This document shows positions 1-7,813 of a DNA stretch of 64,000 nucleotides, in pieces; positions within the stretch are counted from its first letter, which is position 1; every line of letters begins with the position of its first letter. A program made the position numbers and the translations under genes. Source of the DNA: Halotia branconii CENA392 (GTDB taxonomy: Bacteria > Cyanobacteriota > Cyanobacteriia > Cyanobacteriales > Nostocaceae); assembly GCF_029953635.1 (NCBI RefSeq), contig NZ_CP124543.1, forward strand, positions 847,455 through 911,454, read 5' to 3'. The notes beneath the pieces are model-generated. The model was not told the DNA's origin. It saw only the letters and a list, made by a program, of their open reading frames with translations, and did not search any database.

Positions 1-34
1 ATTATCTGGCTTAATCTTCAGCTAAGAATTATCT

Positions 35-106
35 GCGGGTGTAATTCAGTGGTAGAATATCTGCTTCCCATGCAGAGTGTCGTGGGTTCGAGTCCCATCA
101 CCCGCT
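35..106 (+). tRNA. tRNA-Gly (anticodon CCC)
   Basis: A full cloverleaf can be folded. The 7-bp acceptor stem GCGGGTG pairs with CACCCGC at 99-105, there is a D-arm TTCAGTGGTAGAA, and the anticodon stem TCTGC/GCAGA encloses the loop TTCCCAT with anticodon CCC. The T-arm is GTGGG-TTCGAGT-CCCAT and the discriminator base is T. CCA is not encoded, as is usual in cyanobacteria. It decodes GGG. Confidence 0.95.
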
Positions 107-234
107 TAAAACAAAAGCCTTATATAGTGGGCATTTCAAGAATTATGTTGAGACTAAATATAATTATCAAGAACAGTCTATTTGCAAACATTTAGGCAAT
201 TCTATTAATTTTTCACTTATCCCAACCAATTTTG

Positions 235-545
235 CTAATCCTCATTCTGCCCTAAAAATAAACCTTCCAAATCTTGATACCCACTAACAACACGTAAAAT
301 TTCAACACCTTCCTCAATTGTACGGTAGAAAATTAGGTAATCATTAACAGAAAAGCTGCGTAAATTAGGAGCTAATTCATCTCGTCTACGTCCCATACCA
401 GGAAATTTAGCTAACCTTTCACATTTTGGTTGATTTTGGCGAGAAGGCTTTCAGCAGTATCAAAACTATTATTGTTGGCAATGTAATCGATAATAGCCTC
501 AACATCCCGACTTGCTGGAACTGTAAACCTACAAATATTGCTCAT
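235..545 (-). pseudogene. ParE/RelE-family toxin, frameshifted
   Basis: Reading leftward from the ATG at 545, the protein starts MSNICRFTVPASRDVEA, a typical ParE N-terminus, and runs to AKINQN before a premature TAG. One frame over, translation resumes as CERLAKFPGMGRRRDEL and continues through FSVNDYLIFYRTIEEG and EILRVVSGYQDLEGLF to a stop at 235. The two halves together make one complete ParE/RelE toxin of about 100 residues. The break fits loss of one base in the T-run at 424-427 (four bases where five would restore the frame). The ATG overlaps the TGA of the upstream antitoxin (ATGA), the usual translational coupling of such modules. In the family this protein inhibits gyrase or cleaves mRNA; here it should be inactive unless the base is an assembly error. 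Confidence 0.85.
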
Positions 546-796
546 TGACCAGCCTGAGCGCGTTTTTGTTGCAGTTTCTCGCGTAACTGTTGAAACACCT
601 CTTCAGCATCGACTAACTCACCCCGATCAGCTGCTTCCATTCCAAGGTGAATTTCCTGCTGTAATTGCTTAAATCTCCCCTTGTATAACTTTTCCCATTC
701 GTCAGCTTGCAACAAATTAATAAACGCCAGTACCTCTTGTTGCTTCTCAGGTGATAATACCCGTACTTTTTCTAAAATGGCTTGCTCAATAGTCAT
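542..796 (-). CDS. Antitoxin of a ParDE-like toxin-antitoxin module
   Basis: An 84-residue, highly charged, mostly helical protein. Residues 1-30 (TIEQAILEKVRVLSPEKQQEV) resemble the DUF2281-type start common in cyanobacterial antitoxins. Residues 40-84 are Gln/Glu-rich and resemble the toxin-wrapping tail of ParD-like antitoxins. Its TGA overlaps the ATG of the frameshifted toxin at 545, so the pair was one operon. The reading frame is intact although its partner is broken. The assignment rests mainly on position and composition; the exact antitoxin family is not certain. Confidence 0.75.
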   Translation of the reverse strand: MTIEQAILEKVRVLSPEKQQEVLAFINLLQADEWEKLYKGRFKQLQQEIHLGMEAADRGELVDAEEVFQQLREKLQQKRAQAGQ

Positions 797-1125
797 TTAA
801 CTGCTCCCTAGAGTGAAAGTCGCACATCTGCACATCATATTTCTATTCTAAAGTTGGCATCCCTACAAAGAAACTAACAGCTCATACTTCCAGAGGATTT
901 CAAGCCTTTTAATAGTCCACCAAAAAAATTATGACAGGTCTAAATCAGGATACAATCGTTGAAATTTAACTCTAGATCTGAAGCGACAAAACGCCAATCA
1001 ATTTTAACTTTTTGCTGATTACGTTGGTCAAAGGTTTTAGAATTTAAAGTTGATAGAACTCACATTATGATTAAGGCCGCAGGGAGCAATGAGTTTACAA
1101 CTATATAGGCGATCGCTCTCCTCGA
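797..1125. other. Intergenic, no feature recognised
   Basis: About 330 bases between the uvrA stop and the antitoxin start. It is AT-rich, with one GGCGATCGCTC (HIP1) near 1108. I see no reading frame, hairpin terminator or RNA here. It probably holds the antitoxin promoter and the uvrA 3' untranslated region. Confidence 0.5.
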
Positions 1126-4053
1126 CTATTTTTTGATCGCGGGATAATGCTGCAATACCTGCTGCAAATACTGTCCCGTATAAGAGCGGGAATTTTTGGC
1201 AATTTCCTCTGGTGTCCCTACAGCAATTATTTCTCCCCCTTTATCGCCACCTTCAGGCCCCAAATCAATCACCCAGTCAGCACAACGAATTACATCTAAA
1301 TTGTGTTCAATGACTAAAATCGAATTGCCTTTATCCACTAAACGTTGCAACACATCCAATAATTTGTGGACATCATAAAAAGACAAACCTGTCGTGGGTT
1401 CATCTATTAAATAAAGCGTTTTACCTGTAGCGCGGCGTGATAGTTCTGTTGCTAATTTTACCCGCTGCGCTTCACCACCAGATAATGTAGTCGCAGGTTG
1501 TCCAAGTTTGACATAACCCAAACCAACATCATATAAAGTTTGCAAACGAGTTACAGCTTTAGGAATGTTTTGAAAAAACTCTAAACTTTCCTCAACTGTC
1601 ATATTGAGAACATCAGAAATAGATTTATCTTTGTACTTTACTTGCAAAGTTTCACGGTTATATCTTGCACCTTTACAAATTTCACATTGGACATAAACAT
1701 CTGGTAAAAAGTTCATTTCGATGACGTTGACACCTTGTCCGCTACAAGCTTCGCAACGTCCACCTTTAACATTAAAAGAAAATTGTCCAGGTTTGTAACC
1801 CCTAGCTTTGGCTTCTACTGTTTGAGAAAATACATCTCGAATCGCATCGAAAACACCTGTGTAAGTTGCAGGATTGGAACGTGGTGTACGTCCAATTGGA
1901 GATTGATCGATAACGATCGCTTTATCAACTGCATTTAATCCCTTAATTTCCTGTAACTGTTTCGGTAAAGGAACTTTCTTCGTCAAGTGGTGTTGCAGTG
2001 ACGGGTAAAGTAATTCGTTAATCAAAGTCGATTTACCTGAACCTGAAACACCAGTTACAGCGACAAGTTCACCCAATGGTATTTCAACATCAATATTTCT
2101 TAAGTTGTTACGATGGGCATTATTAATTACCAAACTGCGCCCATTTCCTGCTCGACGTTCTGCTGGGGTATTAATGACTCGCCGTCCAGATAAATAAGCA
2201 CCTGTTAAGGAATCTTCTGCTGTTAACAACGCCTGTAAATCACCTTGGGCGATAATATTCCCACCGTGGATTCCTGCACCCGGCCCAATATCAACAATAT
2301 GGTTAGCTGCACGAATCGTTTCTTCATCATGCTCAACCACAATTAATGTATTACCTAAATCACGCAATTTAGTTAAAGTTTTGAGTAACCGTCCATTATC
2401 TCGTTGATGTAAACCAATACTCGGCTCATCTAAAACATAGAGAACTCCAGTTAAACCAGAACCAATTTGAGTTGCAAGGCGAATCCGTTGGGCTTCACCA
2501 CCAGAAAGAGTCATTGCCGGACGATCAAGAGTCAAGTAATCTAAACCTACATCCAACAAAAATTGCAATCTAGCTTTGATTTCTCTCAATACTAAATCAG
2601 CAATTTGCATTTGGCGATCGCTCAACTTTAACTGAGCAGTTCTTTCTTGACAATCTCGAATTGATACCCCAGTTAAATCTAAAATTCCATATTGTCCTAA
2701 CCGTACCGCCAAAGCCTCAGCCTTTAACCTTTTCCCCCCACAAACCTCACATGGTTGATCAACCAAATACTGCTCTAATTTTTGCTTAATTAACTCCGAA
2801 CCCCCTTCATATTGCCGCTGCAAAATGGGAATAGCACCCTTAAAACTCTGTGTCCTCCGTGCCTCTGCGGTTCGTTCTCCCTTCTCCCCATACAAAACAA
2901 TCTCTTGTTGTTCTGCTGTCAAATTATTCCAATGTGTTTGTAACTCAAACCCATGAGCTTGACCCAAACTATAAAGTAATTCCAGATAATATGAATTATC
3001 TTTTTCTGACCAAGGCGCGATCGCAGCATAAATTGGTGCTTCAGGGTTAGGTACTACCAAATCTGGTGCAAATCTTCTTAAAGTCCCGATTCCATGACAA
3101 TTAGCACAAGCGCCATAAGGCGAGTTAAACGAAAACAAACGCGGTGATAATTCCTCCATCACCGCCCCATGTACTGGACAAGCAAAGTTTTCCGAAAACA
3201 CTAATTCTTCTTCGCTGTCAGTTGTCAGTTGTTCCTTGTCAGTTGTTTGTTGATTATCACTACTGACTACTGACGACTGACTAACGACAATATTAGCAAT
3301 CCCACCAGATTGCTTCAGACACGTAGATAAAGAATCTACCAAGCGTTCTTGGATGTCTGGTTTTTTCACCAAACGGTCGATTACAACCTCAATCGTGTGA
3401 GTTAAATTTTTATCTAATTCAATCGAGTCTGATAATTCTCGAACTTCGCCATCAATCCGTACACGGACAAAACCTTGGGAAGCAAGACTAGATAACAACT
3501 TGCGGTGAGTGCCTTTTTTTCCGCGGACAACAGGGGCGAGAATTTGAAATCGAGTGCGATCTGGTAACTCTAAAATGCGATCGCACATCTCATCAATTGT
3601 CTGGGGTGCAATAGAGCGATCGCATATCGGACAATGGGGTTCACCAGCCCGCCCAAACAACAACCGTAAATAATCGTAAATCTCCGTCACCGTCCCGACT
3701 GTAGAACGGGGGTTATGAGATGTAGATTTTTGGTCAATGGAAATTGCTGGACTTAAGCCTTCAATTGCTTCCACGTCCGGTTTATCCAACTGTCCTAAAA
3801 ATTGCCGGGCGTAGGCGCTAAGAGATTCAACATAGCGACGTTGCCCTTCTGCAAAAATCGTATCAAAAGCTAAAGAAGACTTACCCGAACCAGATACACC
3901 AGTAAATACAATCAGGCGATCGCGTGGCAATTCCAAATCAATATTTTTCAGATTATGCTGCCTAGCACCCCTAATCCGAATCGTGTTCCGGTCATTTTGG
4001 TTGGGGTGCGGAAGATGTCCATTCAGGGATGCGGCTAGCTTGTTATCTGACAT
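1126..4053 (-). CDS. uvrA: UvrABC excinuclease subunit UvrA
   Basis: The damage-recognition ATPase of nucleotide excision repair; a dimer loads UvrB on lesions. The 975-residue protein has two ABC ATPase modules. The first has Walker A GVSGSGKSS (about 52-60) and signature LSGGEAQRIRLA. The second has Walker A GVSGSGKST and signature LSGGEAQRVKLA, plus a Cys4 zinc module (CEAC...CEIC). It is about 35 residues longer than the usual 940. Two low-complexity inserts look like translated intergenic repeats: residues about 256-280 (Ser/Thr/Gln/Asp-rich, DNA 3216-3287) and about 391-403 (GERTAEARRTQS, DNA 2846-2881). Both lie between conserved blocks, so the protein may still function. It is probably monocistronic. 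Confidence 0.97.
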   Translation of the reverse strand: MSDNKLAASLNGHLPHPNQNDRNTIRIRGARQHNLKNIDLELPRDRLIVFTGVSGSGKSSLAFDTIFAEGQRRYVESLSAYARQFLGQLDKPDVEAIEGLSPAISIDQKSTSHNPRSTVGTVTEIYDYLRLLFGRAGEPHCPICDRSIAPQTIDEMCDRILELPDRTRFQILAPVVRGKKGTHRKLLSSLASQGFVRVRIDGEVRELSDSIELDKNLTHTIEVVIDRLVKKPDIQERLVDSLSTCLKQSGGIANIVVSQSSVVSSDNQQTTDKEQLTTDSEEELVFSENFACPVHGAVMEELSPRLFSFNSPYGACANCHGIGTLRRFAPDLVVPNPEAPIYAAIAPWSEKDNSYYLELLYSLGQAHGFELQTHWNNLTAEQQEIVLYGEKGERTAEARRTQSFKGAIPILQRQYEGGSELIKQKLEQYLVDQPCEVCGGKRLKAEALAVRLGQYGILDLTGVSIRDCQERTAQLKLSDRQMQIADLVLREIKARLQFLLDVGLDYLTLDRPAMTLSGGEAQRIRLATQIGSGLTGVLYVLDEPSIGLHQRDNGRLLKTLTKLRDLGNTLIVVEHDEETIRAANHIVDIGPGAGIHGGNIIAQGDLQALLTAEDSLTGAYLSGRRVINTPAERRAGNGRSLVINNAHRNNLRNIDVEIPLGELVAVTGVSGSGKSTLINELLYPSLQHHLTKKVPLPKQLQEIKGLNAVDKAIVIDQSPIGRTPRSNPATYTGVFDAIRDVFSQTVEAKARGYKPGQFSFNVKGGRCEACSGQGVNVIEMNFLPDVYVQCEICKGARYNRETLQVKYKDKSISDVLNMTVEESLEFFQNIPKAVTRLQTLYDVGLGYVKLGQPATTLSGGEAQRVKLATELSRRATGKTLYLIDEPTTGLSFYDVHKLLDVLQRLVDKGNSILVIEHNLDVIRCADWVIDLGPEGGDKGGEIIAVGTPEEIAKNSRSYTGQYLQQVLQHYPAIKK
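2846..2881. repeat. Intergenic repeat core (CGAACCGC...GAGG) inside uvrA
   Basis: On the minus strand this stretch reads GAACGAACCGCAGAGGCACG followed by GAGGACACAGAG. The same motif type occurs between genes at 4521-4556, 7127-7160 and 49563-49600 (ACGAACCGCCAAG plus ACGCAGAG or ACGCAAAG). Here it is translated in frame as GERTAEARRTQS, just before the conserved FKGAIPILQRQYEGG block of UvrA. Confidence 0.7.
3216..3287. repeat. TGTCAGTTGTCAGTTG-type repeat inside uvrA
   Basis: The plus strand shows TGTCAGTTGTCAGTTG, a second GTCAGTTG, then CTACTGACTACTGACGACTG. The same words occur in intergenic DNA at 48833-48852, 49083-49115 and 59533-59570. Here the block is read in frame as the Ser/Gln/Thr/Asp-rich insert of UvrA. 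This supports past insertion of a short dispersed repeat into the gene. Confidence 0.7.
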
Positions 4054-4633
4054 ATCGGAATGGTGAAAGGCGGCGTAAAATGTAGGTATAAAACAGTATA
4101 AGTACCAAAAAATGAATCTTGAAAAAGTTGATTCCTTTGCCCCAAAGGAGCGAAGTTATGTAACAAGTTCTGACTTCATCCTTTATCCTTGACATTTCAG
4201 ACTGTTTTGGTGAAACAATCCTTAATAATACTATCTTTATTGTGGTTATAGTAGAACAATAGTACTGTTTAAGGTAGAGATTACTCTATATTCAGTCCGC
4301 AGACATCTTCCTTTATCTGCTAACTGGGGAAGCATCACAAATAAACATCCTCCTCAGGGTAAAACTGATAGTATTGCAAAGATAAAACTGTGTATAGATA
4401 ACTACATTTCTTCACAGTACAACAATTATGCGTAGACGCAAAGCGGCTTGTCGTCAGACATCGCTTCTGTGAAAAATACAATAAAAAACTAGAATAAAAC
4501 AGGACTTACGCAAAGAAATGGAAAAACGAACCGCCAAGGACGCAGAGAACACGAAGTTAAGAGGGTTTTAGAGAGTTATTGCGTAAGTCCTATAAAATTG
4601 ATAAGTAAGCCTTTAATGAATGAAGTCACTGCT
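4054..4633. other. Intergenic region upstream of uvrA
   Basis: About 580 bases. It contains the palindromic element at 4501-4591, described separately, and AT-rich sequence with scattered CAGACAT/GTCAGACATC words. No other gene was seen. The uvrA promoter should lie near 4060-4130, but I cannot assign a -10 or a LexA site with confidence. Confidence 0.4.
4501..4591. repeat. Palindromic repeat element with 13-bp inverted ends
   Basis: AGGACTTACGCAA at 4501-4513 is perfectly inverted at 4579-4591 (TTGCGTAAGTCCT). The interior holds the AACGAACCGCCAAGGACGCAG core. Related partial copies occur near 7161-7175 (TTGCGTAAGTCAT) and 48868-49045. This has the form of a small non-autonomous mobile repeat. 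Confidence 0.75.
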
Positions 4634-4848
4634 ATGCAAGTTAACGAACTTACTATCGAAGAACTTAAAGCCCTCATTCGAGAAACTGTTCTAGAAACTA
4701 TAGAAGAACTACTAGTAGACCTAGATATAAATCAAACCATCAATGAGAATTTTAAACAAGAAATACTAGCAATTCAGAAACGTACACAGGTATAAGAGGT
4801 GTTTTTGCAGCAGAAGTTATGCAGAGACTAGGTTTAAGAAACGGATGA
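4634..4848 (+). pseudogene. RelB-like antitoxin, frameshifted near its end
   Basis: The open part, starting at the ATG at 4634 (MQVNELTIEELKALIRETV), is an acidic helical protein of a type that commonly precedes RelE toxins in cyanobacteria. It stops at 4795 after IQKRTQV. One frame over, translation continues as GIRGVFAAEVMQRLGLRNG to a TGA at 4846-4848 that overlaps the ATG of the toxin remnant (ATGA). The natural end was therefore probably at 4848, and one base has been lost around 4788-4789. The start at 4598 is possible but adds 12 unconserved-looking residues. Confidence 0.75.
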
Positions 4849-4942
4849 ATTACTCAGTTGAGTATGAGCCAGAAGCCCTAGTTTCGAGAAAAGAATTATT
4901 TTTATTGATTGGATTGGACATCGCAAAGAGATTTACAACTAA
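4845..4942 (+). pseudogene. RelE-family toxin remnant with internal deletion
   Basis: The ATG at 4845 gives MNYSVEYEPEAL, the usual RelE/ParE N-terminus. About 25 codons later, in another frame, comes FIDWIGHRKEIYN followed by TAA at 4940-4942. This is the characteristic RelE C-terminus (consensus like D-x-I-G-H-R-K-E-I-Y). The central 40-50 residues that should join them are missing. It is clearly non-functional as a toxin. Confidence 0.85.
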
Positions 4943-4984
4943 ATTGTGTACTTTACTTATATTAAGCAACTCAATTACACAACT

Positions 4985-5203
4985 ATGAAATTCCAAGTAA
5001 TTTTCAGTTTTGATTCAGAATATGAAGGATACATTGCTGAAGTTCCCGAACTTCCTGGCTGTATGAGTCAAGGCAAAACACTTGATGAAGCTATAGAAAA
5101 TATTAAAGATGCTATTAAAGGATATCTATACGTTCAAACTCAACATGGTAAGCCTTATTTTCCTCAAGAATCACAAACATTTATCACAGAAGTTGTAGTA
5201 TAA
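4985..5203 (+). CDS. hicB: HicB-family antitoxin
   Basis: A 72-residue protein starting MKFQVIFSFDSEYEGYI. It shows the HicB partial RNase-H-like fold pattern: EYEGYIAEVPELPGC, then TLDEAIENIKDAI. In the family it binds and neutralises the HicA mRNA interferase and often autoregulates. I chose the ATG at 4985; an upstream ATG at 4946 adds 13 residues that fit no HicB. It ends directly against the HicA reading frame at 5204. It is intact although hicA is not. Confidence 0.9.
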   Translation: MKFQVIFSFDSEYEGYIAEVPELPGCMSQGKTLDEAIENIKDAIKGYLYVQTQHGKPYFPQESQTFITEVVV

Positions 5204-5423
5204 ATGGGGCGTTTATCAAATATTTCTGGTAAAGAAGCTGTTAAAGTTTTTGAGAAGTTTAATTATATATTAGATCACCAAACCGGAAGTCATATTATAT
5301 TATGGCATGACTCAAAACCCACCTTATCAGTTCCAACATCATCGAGAACTAGCACCTGGATTATTAAGAAGTCTAATTCGACAAGCTGGAATTACAGTTG
5401 ATGAGTTCCTCGAAAATAAATGA
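5204..5423 (+). pseudogene. hicA: HicA-family toxin, frameshifted
   Basis: Frame 1 gives MGRLSNISGKEAVKVFEKF, then HQTGSHIILWHDSKPTLSVP. This contains the HicA double-stranded-RNA-binding fold and the catalytic GSH histidine. At about 5331-5342 the frame slips by a net one base. Translation then continues in the new frame as HRELAPGLLRSLIRQAG and ITVDEFLENK to TGA at 5421-5423, the normal HicA ending. The track-length reading that ends at 5401 has a nonsense tail. The missing RELAPG helix should abolish or weaken activity. Confidence 0.85.
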
Positions 5424-5454
5424 ATGTGATGTAAAATTTACAAATGTCTAAATT

Positions 5455-6510
5455 TTAGACTGAGGCTTTTTTCACACAACGTGTGTCTTTACCACCCTCA
5501 TTGCAATTTTCAAAGATAATTTTTTTATCAATAATCTCCTGTTTTGTATTTAAGGCCTTTTGTTTAACTTGTTCTGGAACCATTGAGCCAAATTTTCCTA
5601 AATTTAATATATCTGGTTTTTCTAAACCTATAGTATATATTTGACCTTTGATTTGTTGTTGTTTTGCCAATTCTGCTAAATATACTATTGCTAAATCTAA
5701 TCGTTTCACGGCACTAGTTAAAACTGCTTTGGGGGCTATATTTAATTGATCTTTAGTATTTCCAAAAGCATAAACTCCCTTTTCACTAGCAGTTTGCAAC
5801 ACTACGGCTGAGGCATTATCTAACCATTGATAAATTACATCTATGCCAGATGCAATTAATGTCAATGTTGCTTCTTTGGCTTTGGCAACATCATTCCAAT
5901 CACCTGTGAAGGTAGAGGTAATTTGAATATTTGGTTTTATAGATTTTGCCCCTAATTCAAATCCCCGTAATTCTTCTTGAGTAGCTGCAAATTTTTGTCC
6001 GGCAATATAAGCTAATTTGTTAGATTTAGTCATAGAAGCGGCAATAATTCCACACAAATAGCTAACTTGTAGGTGATCTATTCTTAAAGCGGCGATATTT
6101 TTGCCTTTAACAGAACCGTTAACAGCAACAAAAAATGTGTTGGGAAACTTTGCAGCTACTTGTTTGACTGCTGCATCAAATTGTCCGCCGTGGGCAAAAA
6201 CTACGTTGTAACCTTTACGGGCAAAATCTGTTAATGCTTTTGTTTGATCTGCTGGTGCTACTTGTTCTACATAAGCTACTTCTGCACACAGCTTTTGTCT
6301 TACCTGATTTATCCCTTCGTAACCAGATTGATTCCAAGCTTGATCTGTACTGCTTCCAGGAAGGGCGATCGCTACTTTAAACCATTGACTACTATTTGCT
6401 GTTTTTGGTGTCGTAGCTTGGTTGTTATTGCAAGCTTCTAGTAAAAAGCCGATACCAAGAACTGCTGAACCAGACAAAACAAATTTACGCCGATTAAAAT
6501 TTACCGTCAT
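5455..6510 (-). CDS. BMP-family substrate-binding lipoprotein (PnrA/Med-like)
   Basis: A 351-residue periplasmic-binding protein of the basic membrane protein family. Members deliver nucleosides or related solutes to ABC importers. The N-terminus carries a twin arginine (NRRKFVLSG, residues 6-14) and a lipobox-like LLEAC, so it is probably exported and lipid-anchored. The conserved core follows: VAIALPGSSTDQAWNQSGYEG (about 47-67), a VFAHGGQFDAAVKQVAAKFP block, and DHLQVSYLCGIIAASMTKS. No permease or ATPase gene adjoins it, so its transporter partner lies elsewhere or is absent. Confidence 0.9.
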   Translation of the reverse strand: MTVNFNRRKFVLSGSAVLGIGFLLEACNNNQATTPKTANSSQWFKVAIALPGSSTDQAWNQSGYEGINQVRQKLCAEVAYVEQVAPADQTKALTDFARKGYNVVFAHGGQFDAAVKQVAAKFPNTFFVAVNGSVKGKNIAALRIDHLQVSYLCGIIAASMTKSNKLAYIAGQKFAATQEELRGFELGAKSIKPNIQITSTFTGDWNDVAKAKEATLTLIASGIDVIYQWLDNASAVVLQTASEKGVYAFGNTKDQLNIAPKAVLTSAVKRLDLAIVYLAELAKQQQIKGQIYTIGLEKPDILNLGKFGSMVPEQVKQKALNTKQEIIDKKIIFENCNEGGKDTRCVKKASV

Positions 6511-6671
6511 ACATGAGTCTGAAGATGGATCGTTGTTTTAGTTATTAATTTACTTTAAAGTCGCAAGTGGTATTTTGGCAAAATTTAGCCAATTTTTATC
6601 CCTATTGATTGAAGACAGACTGATACTAGGCAATCAATACTGAATTAGTAGGAATAAATTAAGCAAAACCT

Positions 6672-7106
6672 ATGAATAAATATAAGGAACTTTTACGTGT
6701 CATCCTGGCAGTATCTATTATTGTAGTTGGAGTCACACATTTTATTGTGCCAGAACAGTATGTGAGAATTGTGCCTCCTCAACTTCCCTATCCTTTAGGA
6801 TTAGTTTATCTCAGTGGCTTTTATGAAATTTTGGGTGGTATTGGCTTATTAGTTCCACCTGTAAGTCAAGCTGCTGCTTGGGGATTAGTTGCACTTTTTA
6901 TTGCTGTTTACCCAGCCAATATCAATATGGCAGTTAATCTAATTAAAGTTGATCATATACCCAATTCACCTTGGATTCATGTTGTAAGACTGCCGTTACA
7001 AGGAGTTTTAATTGCTTGGGCTTGGTGGTACACAAAGCCTGCAAATCGCGATCAACAAGTGTCTGTGATTCCTAAATCGCTTATTCCTGAAGAGTTAGAA
7101 TGGTAA
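6672..7106 (+). CDS. DoxX-family membrane protein
   Basis: A 144-residue protein with four predicted membrane helices (about 9-27, 45-62, 68-85 and 108-124). It has the DoxX-like arrangement THFIVPEQYVRIVPPQLPYP, then SGFYEILGGIGLLVP. The family is loosely linked to redox and detoxification functions at the membrane; no specific substrate can be inferred. It stands alone, divergent from the BMP lipoprotein. An A-rich leader precedes the ATG without a strong Shine-Dalgarno sequence. Confidence 0.8.
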   Translation: MNKYKELLRVILAVSIIVVGVTHFIVPEQYVRIVPPQLPYPLGLVYLSGFYEILGGIGLLVPPVSQAAAWGLVALFIAVYPANINMAVNLIKVDHIPNSPWIHVVRLPLQGVLIAWAWWYTKPANRDQQVSVIPKSLIPEELEW

Positions 7107-7318
7107 TGATTAAATATGAAAAACTAACCGCAGAGTCGCTGAGGTAACAGAGAAAAGATTATTTGCGTAAGTCATAGTAAAATTTTGCGTTGCTGAATCT
7201 AGAGATGAAATTTATGTGTTGATATCTAAAACTCCTCATTCTCTCTGCGCCTCTGCGTGATAAAAATCATCCTGCATTTATGCAACGCCTAAAATTTTTT
7301 GCAAAATCAAAAATTTTT
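7107..7318. repeat. Repeat-rich spacer (CCGCAGAG / TTGCGTAAGTC words)
   Basis: Contains AACCGCAGAGTCGCTGAGG, TTGCGTAAGTCAT, and further on CTCTCTGCGCCTCTGCGTGA. These are fragments of the same family as the palindromic element at 4501-4591, in both orientations. No gene was seen. Confidence 0.55.
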
Positions 7319-7813
7319 ATGAGTACATCACAAACACTAAAACAATTACCAGCAGAGTTGATTAACTCTGAAAACTTTCGACGTTATGGACAGGTAATTT
7401 TTGCAAGTCAAGATGGTAAGAATTTTGATGTAGAAGATGCCCAGTTAAATTTACAAAATGGGACTCCGCGATTTTATATTATGCGGTTAGATAAGAAGGG
7501 GCGGAAATTTCATCAAATTACTCGCCATTTGCAATGCACTCAATGTTTAGGTGCTTTGGCAGGTAAAGATTGGTTAATCGCAGTTTGTCCTCCTCATAAT
7601 GATAGAAATACACCTGTTTTAGAAGAAATTGCCGCTTTTCGGATTCCGGGAAATTGTTTTATTAAATTGAATGAGGGTACTTGGCACGCTGGGCCATATT
7701 TTGAGCATGAGGTTGTAGACTTTTATAATTTAGAACTTGCTGATACAAATGTGGTGGATCATTTCACTCATGATTTTGTTGAAAGTCATAATTTAGAATT
7801 TGAGATGATTTAA
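7319..7813 (+). CDS. Ureidoglycolate lyase (AllA)-like protein
   Basis: A 164-residue protein of the ureidoglycolate lyase/hydrolase family, a cupin-like fold that releases urea from ureidoglycolate in allantoin breakdown. Recognisable blocks are ENFRRYGQVIFASQDGK, RFYIMRLDKKGRKFHQITRH, and the late GTWHAGPYF with a metal-type histidine. I chose the ATG at 7319; an upstream ATG at 7280 adds 13 Lys/Phe-rich residues. No allantoin or purine genes adjoin it, so the substrate is uncertain. It converges with the TPR gene, with stop codons overlapping by a few bases. Confidence 0.8.
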   Translation: MSTSQTLKQLPAELINSENFRRYGQVIFASQDGKNFDVEDAQLNLQNGTPRFYIMRLDKKGRKFHQITRHLQCTQCLGALAGKDWLIAVCPPHNDRNTPVLEEIAAFRIPGNCFIKLNEGTWHAGPYFEHEVVDFYNLELADTNVVDHFTHDFVESHNLEFEMI

